Positions 16,629 through 24,281 of a DNA stretch of 32,374 nucleotides are shown here, piece by piece. The notes under the pieces are model-generated. The model was not told the DNA's origin, ran no database searches, and worked only from the letters and a program-made list of their open reading frames with translations. Origin of the DNA: an uncultured Pirellulaceae bacterium. GTDB taxonomy: Bacteria > Planctomycetota > Planctomycetia > Pirellulales > Pirellulaceae. A program made the translations under genes and the position numbers. Where the stretch lies: contig CAJQQR010000015.1 of assembly GCA_905480545.1 (NCBI GenBank), positions 1 through 32,374 of the forward strand. Reading direction: 5' to 3'. The first letter of the stretch is position 1; every line of letters starts with the position of its first letter.

Positions 16629-17774
16629 ATGCGATTTGCAATCCTTGTTTCGATTCTGGTCTTCGTCCTGCAACTTCATTCGAGTCTTTTAGCTCAGGCT
16701 GATTCTCGACTTTCTCGCATCGACGACTTGGTCTCTGCGGCTATCGCGGCGAAGAAAATGCCGGGTGCGGTCGTCTGCATTGGCAATTCAAAATCGATTC
16801 AATTCAAAAAAGCGTTTGGGTATTTGAGCTTGTTGCCGACCAAGGTTGCGATGCGGGCTGATACGGTTTTCGATTTGGCGTCGTTGACCAAGCCGATTGC
16901 GACGGCGACCAGTATCATGATTCTTGTCGAAGAAGGAAAAGTTCGAATCCGAGACCGTGTTTCGACTTACATTCCGGAGTTCGCGCAGAATGGGAAACGC
17001 TCCATTACGATCGGGCAGTTGCTGACTCACACGAGTGGATTGATTCCGGATAACGCTTTGTCTGACTACAAGTCGGGACGCAAAGTTTCGTTTGAAAAAA
17101 TCAATGCATTGAAGCCCATTTCCGAACCGGGAACGAAGTTTTCATATTCTGATGTTGGTTTTCTTGTGCTCGGAGAGGTCATTAAGAGAGTTTCCGGAAA
17201 AGAGGTTGATCAATTTGCGAACGAAAAGATTTTCGAACCGCTTAAAATGACCGAAACCGATTTCAATCCATCGGCCAAAATCCGTGGCCGATGTGCAGTC
17301 ACTCAGGAACGCAATGGCCAATGGATCAAAGGTGTTGTCCATGATCCGCGGGCCTATGAACTTGGTGGGGTCGCCGGTCACGCCGGTCTGTTTTCTACCG
17401 CGGACGATCTTGCAAAGTACTGTCAGCATTTGCTTCAAACGCTCGCCAAAAAAGAAGCGGCAGCAAGTCAACTTCACGCGATCCTCTCGCCAAGAACAAT
17501 TGAGTTGATGACGCAAAGCGTCGAGCTTCCCAACGATAATAAGCGAAGCCTCGGTTGGGACAAGCTCTCTGCGTATTCATCTAATCGCGGAGAGCTGATG
17601 ACAGAAAGTGCATTTGGTCACGGCGGTTTTACAGGTACCGCAATTTGGATCGATCCGGAACTTGACCTATTTGTGATCTTCTTGAGTAATCGGGTGCACC
17701 CAGACGGCAAAGGCTCCGTCAATCGACTTGCTGGTCTGCTCGGAACAATTGCCGCTGGAAATGCAAGTCGCTGA
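16629..17774 (+). CDS. Exported beta-lactamase-fold serine hydrolase (class C / esterase type)
   Basis: 381 residues. Residues 1-23 are a signal peptide (AILVSILVFVLQLHSSLLA then QAD). The PF00144-type active site is complete: S85-L-T-K88 inside FDLASLTKPIA, the Y173-S-D motif in the YxN position (FSYSDVGFLVLGE), and H331-G-G in the place of KTG. LLTHTSGL (131-138) and GGVAGHAGLFSTADDLAKY are also typical. Relatives are D-aminopeptidases, cell-wall peptidases or esterases; HGG instead of KTG argues for esterase or peptidase over true beta-lactamase. Its stop is followed after ~45 bases by the 22-bp repeat array. Confidence 0.88.
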   Translation: MRFAILVSILVFVLQLHSSLLAQADSRLSRIDDLVSAAIAAKKMPGAVVCIGNSKSIQFKKAFGYLSLLPTKVAMRADTVFDLASLTKPIATATSIMILVEEGKVRIRDRVSTYIPEFAQNGKRSITIGQLLTHTSGLIPDNALSDYKSGRKVSFEKINALKPISEPGTKFSYSDVGFLVLGEVIKRVSGKEVDQFANEKIFEPLKMTETDFNPSAKIRGRCAVTQERNGQWIKGVVHDPRAYELGGVAGHAGLFSTADDLAKYCQHLLQTLAKKEAAASQLHAILSPRTIELMTQSVELPNDNKRSLGWDKLSAYSSNRGELMTESAFGHGGFTGTAIWIDPELDLFVIFLSNRVHPDGKGSVNRLAGLLGTIAAGNASR

Positions 17775-17820
17775 ATGAACAGCGACTTCGCAATCCGGAT
17801 TCAATCTTCCGTGGGATCAA

Positions 17821-17908
17821 TGCAACGGGCTCGCAATAAAAATGCAACGTGCTCGCAATAAAAATGCAACGTGCTCGCAATAAAAATGCAACGTGCTCGC
17901 AATAAACA
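17821..17908. repeat. Four-copy 22-bp tandem repeat
   Basis: Four head-to-tail copies at 17821-17842, 17843-17864, 17865-17886 and 17887-17908, with core GCTCGCAATAAAAATGCAAC. Copy 1 differs by one base (G for T after TGCAACG) and copy 4 differs near its end. It lies between the convergent ends of the serine hydrolase (+) and pgk (-), leaving 24 bases before the pgk stop. On the pgk strand each copy begins with a T5 run. There are no spacers, so it is not CRISPR. Confidence 0.97.
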
Positions 17909-17932
17909 AGTCGCGATTTTTGCCGCTTGAAA

Positions 17933-19120
17933 CTATGCTTCGTTGAGGAGATCGACGGCCGCAAACTTTTGGCCTTCCAGCATGGCGAGGCTTGCACCGC
18001 CGCCGGTGCTAACATGCGTTACTTTATCTGCAAAACCAAGTTGTTGAATTGCTGCGGCGCTGTCACCACCACCGATGATGCTGGTGGCTTGGCTGTCGGC
18101 AATGGCTTGGGCGACGATTTTTGTCCCTTCATCAAACGGTGTAAGTTCGAAAACGCCCATCGGTCCATTCCAAACAACGGTCTTGGCTTCGGAAACGACT
18201 TTCGCGTAGAACGCGGCGGTTTCTGGTCCGATATCCAAGCCTTCAAATTCATCAGGAATTTCACCGGCGGCAACAACGACTTTGTTGCAATCCGAGTTGA
18301 AGTCGTCGCCGCAATGCGTATCGGTTGGCAAAACTAATTTTTCGCCACCCGATTCGATTAGCTCTTTTGCCAATTCGACTTTGTCCTGTTCCACAAAACT
18401 CATTCCGATTTTTCCGCCTTTGGCTAACGCAAACGTGTATGCCATCGCGCCACCGATTAGGACTTTGTCGCAGATTTTCAAGAGGTTGGCGATGACATTA
18501 ATTTTGTCCGAGACCTTCTTTCCACCGACGATTGCAACGAAGGGCCGCTCCGGACTCTCGATGACATCCGAAAGATATTGGATTTCTTTCGCAACCAAAT
18601 TGCCAACACAAAGTGGTTTTCCTGCCATCGCTTCGGGGACGGCGACCATAGATGCGTCGGTGCGATGACAAGTTCCGAATGCGTTGTTGCAATAGACGTC
18701 GGCAAATGCAGCAAGTTGTTCCGCAAATTCCGCGTCCCCGTTTTTCTCACCCTTGTTGAAGCGAAGATTTTCCAGCATCAAAACGTCCCCATCGCTTAGA
18801 GCGGCGACTTTCGCGGCGGCATCCTCACCTACGGTATCGGCCGCGTAGGCAACCGATTTGCCAAGCTTTTCGCCAAGCCGTTTCGCAACCGATTCCAGGC
18901 TGAATTCTTTTTCGAATCCCTGACCAGCGGGACGTCCTAGATGACTCATCAAAATCAGTCTTCCACCTCGATTAGTTACAGACGTAATCGAAGGCAGGGC
19001 CATTTCGATGCGGCGATCGTCTGTGATGTTGAAGTCATCGTCGAATGGAACATTGAAATCGACTCGCATCAAAACTGCTTTGCCAGCAACGTCAACATTT
19101 TCGATCGATAACTTTGCCAT
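17933..19120 (-). CDS. pgk: Phosphoglycerate kinase
   Basis: 395 residues, the normal bacterial length. N-domain substrate motifs are [35 protein letters not shown] and [16 protein letters not shown]; the inter-domain GGKKVSDK follows; the C-domain nucleotide motifs are [10 protein letters not shown] and the terminal [12 protein letters not shown] and VSTGGGASL. The enzyme moves phosphate from 1,3-bisphosphoglycerate to ADP in glycolysis and the reverse in gluconeogenesis. The start at 19120 is set by AGGAG about seven bases upstream; the open frame reaches back to 19246 but without Pgk resemblance. No gap or tpi is adjacent. Confidence 0.97.
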   Translation of the reverse strand: MAKLSIENVDVAGKAVLMRVDFNVPFDDDFNITDDRRIEMALPSITSVTNRGGRLILMSHLGRPAGQGFEKEFSLESVAKRLGEKLGKSVAYAADTVGEDAAAKVAALSDGDVLMLENLRFNKGEKNGDAEFAEQLAAFADVYCNNAFGTCHRTDASMVAVPEAMAGKPLCVGNLVAKEIQYLSDVIESPERPFVAIVGGKKVSDKINVIANLLKICDKVLIGGAMAYTFALAKGGKIGMSFVEQDKVELAKELIESGGEKLVLPTDTHCGDDFNSDCNKVVVAAGEIPDEFEGLDIGPETAAFYAKVVSEAKTVVWNGPMGVFELTPFDEGTKIVAQAIADSQATSIIGGGDSAAAIQQLGFADKVTHVSTGGGASLAMLEGQKFAAVDLLNEA

Positions 19121-19305
19121 GGTGGAACTCCTGAATTGGGTTGGTTGAAAGTAGAACTCACCATTACAAATCTGTTTTGGCAATCTGTAAAGTGGCGAAT
19201 CAATGTGCGGACATGGCGTGAAGTGTAGCGAAAAAATCGGAACCAAGAAACAAAAATAGCGGAGGTTAATCCGCTACCGTGTGTCAGCAAATGCAATGAC
19301 TCAAC

Positions 19306-19632
19306 CTATGAATTATTTTCTTTTTGTGGTTGAACGCGTTTTTGAACATCGATCTCAAGGTTTCCAAACACTTTTTCGTGATTTTGGATGGAGAGATGAA
19401 GAGCGTGAAGTAAACGCTTCGCCGTATAGAAATTCAAAACGATTCGTTGTTTGATCTCGATTGGCTTGTCGGTCACGTTCATGCCCTGAGAATTCAGGCC
19501 AAAATCGACGATCAATTCCTCTGGAGATCCAGTCACTCGGCAGAAGTTCGCGTATGAGCAAACGGCGTTGTCTTCTTCGATTTTGATTTGTCGCTGCTGA
19601 GCAGGGTCGGCAGGTTTCTGTGCATCGGCCAT
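19306..19632 (-). CDS. DUF3467 family protein
   Basis: 108 residues, cytoplasmic, no signal or membrane segment. The stretch YANFCRVTGSPEELIVDFGLN...IEIKQRIVLNFYTAKRLLHALHLSIQNHEKVFG is characteristic of DUF3467, a short beta-strand-rich family of unknown role. The C-terminus is polar and charged. A good ribosome-binding site (AAAGGAG) precedes the ATG at 19632. It is upstream of pgk on the same strand (185 bases apart) and divergent from rpmE. No function can be assigned. Confidence 0.8.
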   Translation of the reverse strand: MADAQKPADPAQQRQIKIEEDNAVCSYANFCRVTGSPEELIVDFGLNSQGMNVTDKPIEIKQRIVLNFYTAKRLLHALHLSIQNHEKVFGNLEIDVQKRVQPQKENNS

Positions 19633-19911
19633 CGTAAATCTCCTTTGATCGTCGATTTAAACTTATAAAATGTAAAAGTATTCGTGAAATTCAAGCTCGT
19701 AATGCTAGCTTTTCACGGCTGCGTTTTGAGCGTAAGTTGAAAGCATTGAATGATTTACGTCAAATGTCAAGCGAAACTTGAATGTTTGGTAGGATGGGTA
19801 GAAAAATTGTGCGTCTTGCCCTCGAAAAGTCCGAAATGTAGGATAGTTGATTCGAAAAATTTCCTTTAGAAGTATTGCTCTATCATCGAGCGAGAAAACA
19901 CGAGTAGAAAA

Positions 19912-20169
19912 ATGAAAGACGGGATCCATCCCAAGTACGAAGATGTTGAAGTTTCCTGCGGTTGCGGAAACAAATTTACCACACGTGCGACATCGAATGA
20001 GATGAAGGTCGATATTTGCAACGCATGCCACCCGTTCTATACCGGTAAGATGAAGCACATCGACCGAGAAGGCCGAATCGATCGCTTCAAGAGTCGATTT
20101 GCTACGGGTTATGACAGTTTGAAGACGAAAAAGCGTCGTACACCGAAAAAGAAAATGGCCGAAGAGTAG
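19912..20169 (+). CDS. rpmE: 50S ribosomal protein L31, zinc-binding type
   Basis: 85 residues. [27 protein letters not shown] at the start and [14 protein letters not shown] in the middle give the zinc-binding cysteines (C16, C18, C37, C40) of the Zn-type L31. The Lys-rich C-terminal extension ([15 protein letters not shown]) is longer than in E. coli. L31 bridges the 50S central protuberance and the 30S head. It is followed by a terminator and prfA; the rpmE-prfA neighbourhood is common in bacteria. Confidence 0.95.
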   Translation: MKDGIHPKYEDVEVSCGCGNKFTTRATSNEMKVDICNACHPFYTGKMKHIDREGRIDRFKSRFATGYDSLKTKKRRTPKKKMAEE

Positions 20170-20186
20170 CCGTAAAAATTTCTTTC

Positions 20187-20218
20187 GGCGAAAGCAATTT
20201 GGCTTTCGCCTTCTTTTC
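20187..20218 (+). terminator. Rho-independent terminator of rpmE
   Basis: Perfect 9-bp stem GGCGAAAGC (20187-20195) / GCTTTCGCC (20202-20210) with a 6-base loop, then TTCTTTTC. It starts 17 bases after the rpmE stop and separates it from prfA, at least partly. Confidence 0.85.
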
Positions 20219-20287
20219 ATAAGTGCTCCGTTCACGTTGTCACGGGATGGAAGCACATCTTGTTTGCTTGGCCTGAAATCGGCGAAT

Positions 20288-20319
20288 TTCAGAGCAGGTG
20301 TTGTTCAGAGCAGGTGTTG
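20288..20319 (+). repeat. 16-bp perfect tandem duplication upstream of prfA
   Basis: TTCAGAGCAGGTGTTG occurs twice in direct succession (20288-20303, 20304-20319), with a third partial copy TTCAGA right after. It lies 76 bases before the prfA ATG, in the leader or promoter region. Confidence 0.95.
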
Positions 20320-20395
20320 TTCAGAACATCAATTTCAAGCAAAAGATATCGCAAATTATCTTTCCACAAAAACCAAAGCCTGGACGGAATTTACC

Positions 20396-21469
20396 ATGCG
20401 CAAGATGCTAGAAGAAAAGCTCAAGCGATTTGAAGAGCTAGAGCAATTGTTGAACGATCCGGACGTGATGTCTGATTCTGTTAAGGGGCCAAGCGTTGCG
20501 CGTGAGCATGGATCACTAAGCAAGTTGGCTTCAAAGTATCGCCGCTTCAAAGGATATGTGGAGCAAATTGCGGAATTGAAAGAGATGGAAAAGAGCTCCG
20601 ATTCCGAGGAAAGGGAGCTGGCGGAAATGGAATTACCGAGCGCGACCGAGCAGCGTGATGCGTCGTGGGAGGAACTCCTTGAAATGACGATCGGCGGCGA
20701 AGATGCCAATCGAACTCGATGTGTAATGGAAATTCGTGCGGGAACCGGTGGTGATGAAGCTGCGTTGTTTGCGCGAAATTTATACGAAATGTACAAGTAC
20801 CACTGTGAAACCAAAAAGTGGAAAATCGAAATCTTGAGTGCCAGTCCCACGGAGCTGGGTGGCTTTAAGGAAATTTCATTAGCCTTTGATGGCGAAGGTG
20901 TATTTCGAGAATTGCAATATGAAAGTGGTGGGCACCGCGTCCAAAGGGTACCCGAAACGGAAACCAAAGGACGCATCCACACGTCGGCTGCAACGGTTGC
21001 TGTCATGCCGGAACCGGAAGATGTCGAAATCGATTTGAAGCCGGACGATTATCGTGTCGACAAGTTTAATGCCAGCGGTCCGGGTGGACAGCATGTGAAC
21101 AAGACGGAGTCAGCAATCCGATTGACGCATCTTGAAACCGGCATCGTTGTTCAATGCCAAGACGAAAAGAGCCAGCATAAGAATCTTGCGAAAGCCCTTC
21201 GTGTTTTGAAGAGTCGAATTTACGATCGGAAGCGCGAAGAAGAGCAACAGAAACGTGCTGATCAGCGTAAGTCATTGATTGGCTCTGGTGACCGCAGCCA
21301 GCGGATTCGGACTTATAACTTTCCGGAAAATCGCTTGTCCGATCACCGTATCAATCTCACGATCTACAAACTGGATCAGATCATTGCTGGCAATGTGCAG
21401 ATGGTCACCGATGCATTGCTAGAGCACGAGCGAAACGAGCTAAAATCGGCGATGGAGAAGATCGATTAA
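20396..21469 (+). CDS. prfA: Peptide chain release factor 1 (RF1)
   Basis: 357 residues from the ATG at 20396. RF1 hallmarks are the coiled N-terminal domain ([18 protein letters not shown]), [15 protein letters not shown], the codon-recognition stretch [20 protein letters not shown], where PET takes the place of the RF1 PxT motif that reads UAA/UAG, and the catalytic [19 protein letters not shown] with [17 protein letters not shown] is also present. The factor hydrolyses peptidyl-tRNA at stop codons. The frame is open back to a TTG at 20237, but those residues are not RF1-like. The usual downstream prmC (the methylase for GGQ) is absent here. Confidence 0.97.
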   Translation: MRKMLEEKLKRFEELEQLLNDPDVMSDSVKGPSVAREHGSLSKLASKYRRFKGYVEQIAELKEMEKSSDSEERELAEMELPSATEQRDASWEELLEMTIGGEDANRTRCVMEIRAGTGGDEAALFARNLYEMYKYHCETKKWKIEILSASPTELGGFKEISLAFDGEGVFRELQYESGGHRVQRVPETETKGRIHTSAATVAVMPEPEDVEIDLKPDDYRVDKFNASGPGGQHVNKTESAIRLTHLETGIVVQCQDEKSQHKNLAKALRVLKSRIYDRKREEEQQKRADQRKSLIGSGDRSQRIRTYNFPENRLSDHRINLTIYKLDQIIAGNVQMVTDALLEHERNELKSAMEKID

Positions 21470-21495
21470 GAGGCTGCTATGGGCGATTGAGCTTG

Positions 21496-21530
21496 GCTCG
21501 TACTCAACGCTCGTACTCAACGCTCGTACC
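21496..21530. repeat. 13-bp tandem repeat, about 2.7 copies
   Basis: GCTCGTACTCAAC at 21496-21508 and 21509-21521, followed by GCTCGTACC (21522-21530). It is in the short gap between the convergent prfA (+) and FlgM-like gene (-). No T-run follows, so it is not a terminator by itself. Confidence 0.95.
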
Positions 21531-21564
21531 ATTTGAGCCCGCTCGCAGAGGACTTCGTATTTTA

Positions 21565-21840
21565 CTACTGAAGAATGGTTTTAGCGGTTTGCATCGCTGC
21601 ATCGCGACTTCCGTAAAAACCACTTTCCAGTCTCTCTCTGGCAGCAGCGACGACGTCTGAACGGATTTCCGGCAAGTTCTTTATTCGGTCCAGCGCCGTG
21701 CTCGACTCGTCGCCAAACCGTTTGGCCTGCGAGGAATCAACTTGATTCGCATCATCTGTTCCTTTTGCATCGTTTTTCTTTTCCGATAGAAGACCCGAAT
21801 GGATGCTTGCTAGCGAATTGTTGACGGAATGGATACTCAT
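21565..21840 (-). CDS. FlgM-like protein (candidate anti-sigma-28 factor)
   Basis: 91 residues, close to FlgM length (~97). The N-terminal half is polar and low in complexity (Ser, Asp, Lys, Gln), as expected for a disordered FlgM N-terminus. The C-terminal half (ALDRIKNLPEIRSDVVAAARERLESGF, then YGSRDAAMQTAKTIL) is helical and resembles the FlgM sigma-binding region pattern RxxxVxxxxxxIxxGxYxxxxxxxAxxIL. FlgM binds FliA in the cytoplasm and is exported when the hook is complete. It is downstream of the hook genes but separated from flgE by 325 bases, a terminator, and a possible promoter of its own. The assignment rests on weak similarity plus context. Confidence 0.5.
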   Translation of the reverse strand: MSIHSVNNSLASIHSGLLSEKKNDAKGTDDANQVDSSQAKRFGDESSTALDRIKNLPEIRSDVVAAARERLESGFYGSRDAAMQTAKTILQ

Positions 21841-21896
21841 AGGATGACCGTTAAAATCGGATGATTAAATTGGTTTCGGTGATACGACCAGAAGGG

Positions 21897-21923
21897 TTAT
21901 CGAATCACAGGCGTATGACTTGC
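21897..21923 (-). promoter_or_regulatory. Weak FliA (sigma-28)-like promoter for the FlgM-like gene
   Basis: Read on the minus strand: GCAAGTCA, 11-base spacer, TTCGATAA. This matches the sigma-28 -10 box GCCGATAA at 6 of 8 and the -35 box TAAAGTTT at 4 of 8, with the exact canonical 11-base spacing. The predicted leader is ~50 bases. It may be chance; the context makes it worth noting. Confidence 0.25.
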
Positions 21924-22096
21924 TACATCAAATCAAAAAAATCTAAAAATCTCAGATTTTCTTCTGTGTAATGGGGAATCAGACAGCTTTTGAATCTAAA
22001 TCCTAACGTCCGCCACGGTATTGGCAGAGAATCATTGCGGTGTGTTAACGGCGATGCTGTTGAGATTTGCAGGCTGTTGATGAAGGCCGTTCCAAG

Positions 22097-22136
22097 AAAA
22101 AACGATCGATCCGATGCTGTACGGCACCGGATCGAT
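22097..22136 (-). terminator. Rho-independent terminator of the fliK-flgD-flgE unit
   Basis: On the minus strand: ATCGATCCG (22136-22128), 14-base loop, CGGATCGAT (22113-22105), CG, then six T (22102-22097). Perfect 9-bp stem, 30 bases after the flgE stop. Confidence 0.85.
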
Positions 22137-22165
22137 GGAAGTTCTTATTTAGGCAGCTAGTTTAG

Positions 22166-23806
22166 TTATCGAATGATGTTTGTTAGCTCTTCTAGGACTT
22201 CATCCGCAACCGAAATGGTTCGGGCGTTCGCCGAAAATCCTCTTTGGGCAACGATAAGTTGAGTGAATTCATAGGCCGTATCTACGTTCGAGGACTCAAG
22301 TTGGGCGCCGCGAACAGCTCCCCGGCCGGCTGATAGGGCCGAGCCAATTTGAGCGGTACCACTATTAAGCGTGTTGGAGAAATAGTTGCCACCAATCGCA
22401 TTGAGTCCATTCTTGTTCGAAAACGTTGCTATCGCCAATCGAGCAAGAGGCAAAACTTGTCCACCTGCGGTGAATCCTTGAATGACTCCATCTGTATCAA
22501 CGGAAGCGGAGACCAATTCACTGGGTTTAAACCCGTCCTGGTTTGGGAGGATCTCAAAATCGGTTGCAAGTTGACGGACGTTTTCAAAGTCGAAGTCAAT
22601 GACTTGAGGTGTCGAACTTCCTGCGAAAGTTGCGATAATTTCAGGCGTCGTATCAACTGACGTGTGCAAAGTTCCGTCGTCATTGAAGAGTACTCCGGTG
22701 ATTTGCCCTCCGACGATATTGCCATCGATCGGATCCATCGTCAGATTCAGCTCCCACAAGTTGGTTCCATTTTTCTGGAACTCGAAATTGAGTGGATAGG
22801 AGGCGCCCTGTGCATCGTACAAATCGAATACACCCGTAAATGTATCGCCGTCTTTTCCAACTTGAGTCTCAAGCATTCGATGTAAATTGAAATCCGTTCC
22901 ACCGGTATTTGCAGCATTGTCTGCGATTTCCAGAGAGAAACTTGACGGGCCAGCGACATCGGCTGTAATGACCAGACTCCCGTCTGTGCCGATCGACGCT
23001 GTTGCTCCGGTGAACAGCGTGTTTATGTGCGCCGCGACTGCACCCAACGTCGTGGTATTGTCAACGCTTAAAGATGATGTAAACGGAGTTCCGTCGCCCT
23101 GAGTTCCCGAGAACTCAAGGGAATCGCCGAGGACATACGGTGTGGTATTAGAATCAAAATTGTTAAGTAGCGTCGCGGACGTGGCCGGACTACCGCCTGC
23201 TTCAAAAGTAGCCGCTGAAGTAACAATCTGCGGAAGTGGGCCGACTGCTTGCGAATCCAACAGTCCGTTCAAGGAAATCGCTGTTGTTGGTTGGCCCGGA
23301 ATCACAGAGCCAATTGGAATCTGAATCCGTTGGTCGTTCTGCGTTTGGAAGGATCCGGCAAGTGTTTGCCCCGATTCACCCAAAGTCCCAAATCGTTGGA
23401 CATACGCACCCGTGGATGGGTCAACCAAATAGTTATCCGCATCAAGCGAAAACGAACCTGCACGGGAGTACACGGTTTGTTCGGCGGAGTTCAATACGAA
23501 AAATCCTTCACCGTCCATTGCAAAATCTAGAGGCTGTCCGGTCGACTCAAGGTTTCCCTGAGTAAACAGCTTGTTGATTTGCGCGACTTTAACACCCGTT
23601 CCAATTTGGCTCGGGTTTGTGCCGCCGATCGTCAAACCGTTTCCCGTCGATGCCGAACGAACCGTATCGTAAAACGTATCCGCGAAAACACCACGATTGG
23701 TTTTGTAAGCGGTTGTGTTGAGGTTTGCCAAATTGTTTGCGACGATATCCAATCGTCGTTGATGCGCAAGCAATCCCGAAACAGCGGTAAAGAGAGAATT
23801 TGGCAT
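22166..23806 (-). CDS. flgE: Flagellar hook protein FlgE
   Basis: 546 residues. The conserved rod/hook N-terminus SLFTAVSGLLAHQRRLDIVA and NLANLNTTAYKTNRGVFAD is followed by FTQGNLESTGQPLDFAMDGEGFFVL; the C-terminus VDTAYEFTQLIVAQRGFSANARTISVADEVLEEL closes the D0 coiled coil. The variable centre (~140-430) is rich in Thr, Ser, Gly and Asp, as usual for the exposed hook domains. The protein is exported through the flagellar type III system and polymerises into the hook. FlgF and FlgG share the termini, but the size and the flgD neighbour favour FlgE. It lies 92 bases after flgD. Confidence 0.93.
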   Translation of the reverse strand: MPNSLFTAVSGLLAHQRRLDIVANNLANLNTTAYKTNRGVFADTFYDTVRSASTGNGLTIGGTNPSQIGTGVKVAQINKLFTQGNLESTGQPLDFAMDGEGFFVLNSAEQTVYSRAGSFSLDADNYLVDPSTGAYVQRFGTLGESGQTLAGSFQTQNDQRIQIPIGSVIPGQPTTAISLNGLLDSQAVGPLPQIVTSAATFEAGGSPATSATLLNNFDSNTTPYVLGDSLEFSGTQGDGTPFTSSLSVDNTTTLGAVAAHINTLFTGATASIGTDGSLVITADVAGPSSFSLEIADNAANTGGTDFNLHRMLETQVGKDGDTFTGVFDLYDAQGASYPLNFEFQKNGTNLWELNLTMDPIDGNIVGGQITGVLFNDDGTLHTSVDTTPEIIATFAGSSTPQVIDFDFENVRQLATDFEILPNQDGFKPSELVSASVDTDGVIQGFTAGGQVLPLARLAIATFSNKNGLNAIGGNYFSNTLNSGTAQIGSALSAGRGAVRGAQLESSNVDTAYEFTQLIVAQRGFSANARTISVADEVLEELTNIIR

Positions 23807-23898
23807 TTGATTATCCTATTGAAACCGGGGGGTGAAATTTATAAAAAGCATTGAAGATTGACGATAAGGCAAGCTTGTGAACTGGGATTCAAGCATGT

Positions 23899-24249
23899 TT
23901 ATCCTAAGATCGACAAGATGTTATCCACGGGAATGGATAGTCCATTGATGTTCGCAGTGCGTTCTCCACCGAGCAACGAGATCTCAGTGATTTCACCAGA
24001 TTGAACTTGTCCATCATTCAAGAATCGAACTTCTTTTCCAGCCAAGCCTGCAACTTGATTCAACTCTTGAACCTTTAGCAACTCCTCAAAGTTGACGTTC
24101 ATGCTTTCAACTGCTTCAAGTGTCGATATCTCAGTTAGCTGGCTAATAAACTGCTCTTGTTTGACTGGTTCCAAAGGGTCTTGGTTTTGCAATTGGGTTA
24201 CGAGCAGATTCAGAAATTCGACCTGAACATCACTTCCTACTGATGACAT
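23899..24249 (-). CDS. flgD: FlgD, flagellar hook-capping protein (short form)
   Basis: 116 residues. The diagnostic N-terminal motif is VEFLNLLVTQLQNQDPLEPVKQEQFISQLTEISTLE. The end (GLAGKEVRFLNDGQVQSGEITEI...INGLSIPVDNILSI) matches the Tudor-like part of FlgD, but the large Ig-like domain of the E. coli protein (231 residues) is missing, so this is a compact FlgD. FlgD caps the growing hook and lets FlgE subunits assemble. It sits between fliK (32 bases upstream) and flgE, the typical hook order. Confidence 0.92.
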   Translation of the reverse strand: MSSVGSDVQVEFLNLLVTQLQNQDPLEPVKQEQFISQLTEISTLEAVESMNVNFEELLKVQELNQVAGLAGKEVRFLNDGQVQSGEITEISLLGGERTANINGLSIPVDNILSILG

Positions 24250-24281
24250 GTTTTTGTCCTTTTTAATACTTTGGGTTTGGA

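Larger units (their letters stand above)
21841..22165. other. Intergenic region between flgE and the FlgM-like gene
   Basis: No gene. From the flgE side it holds the terminator at 22097-22136, then an AT-rich 15-base near-perfect palindrome AAAATCTCAGATTTT (21946-21960) that could be an operator, then the FliA-like element at 21897-21923. Confidence 0.5.

Noticed and set aside
17821-17908. Possible CRISPR array
   Set aside because: The copies are directly adjacent with no spacers, and there are no cas genes in the window.
20237-20395. N-terminal extension of prfA (and similar ones for metG from 13178, pgk from 19246, rplM from 8500)
   Set aside because: The extra residues do not resemble the families; each has a better internal ATG matching the known N-terminus, and the prfA and metG stretches contain tandem duplications.
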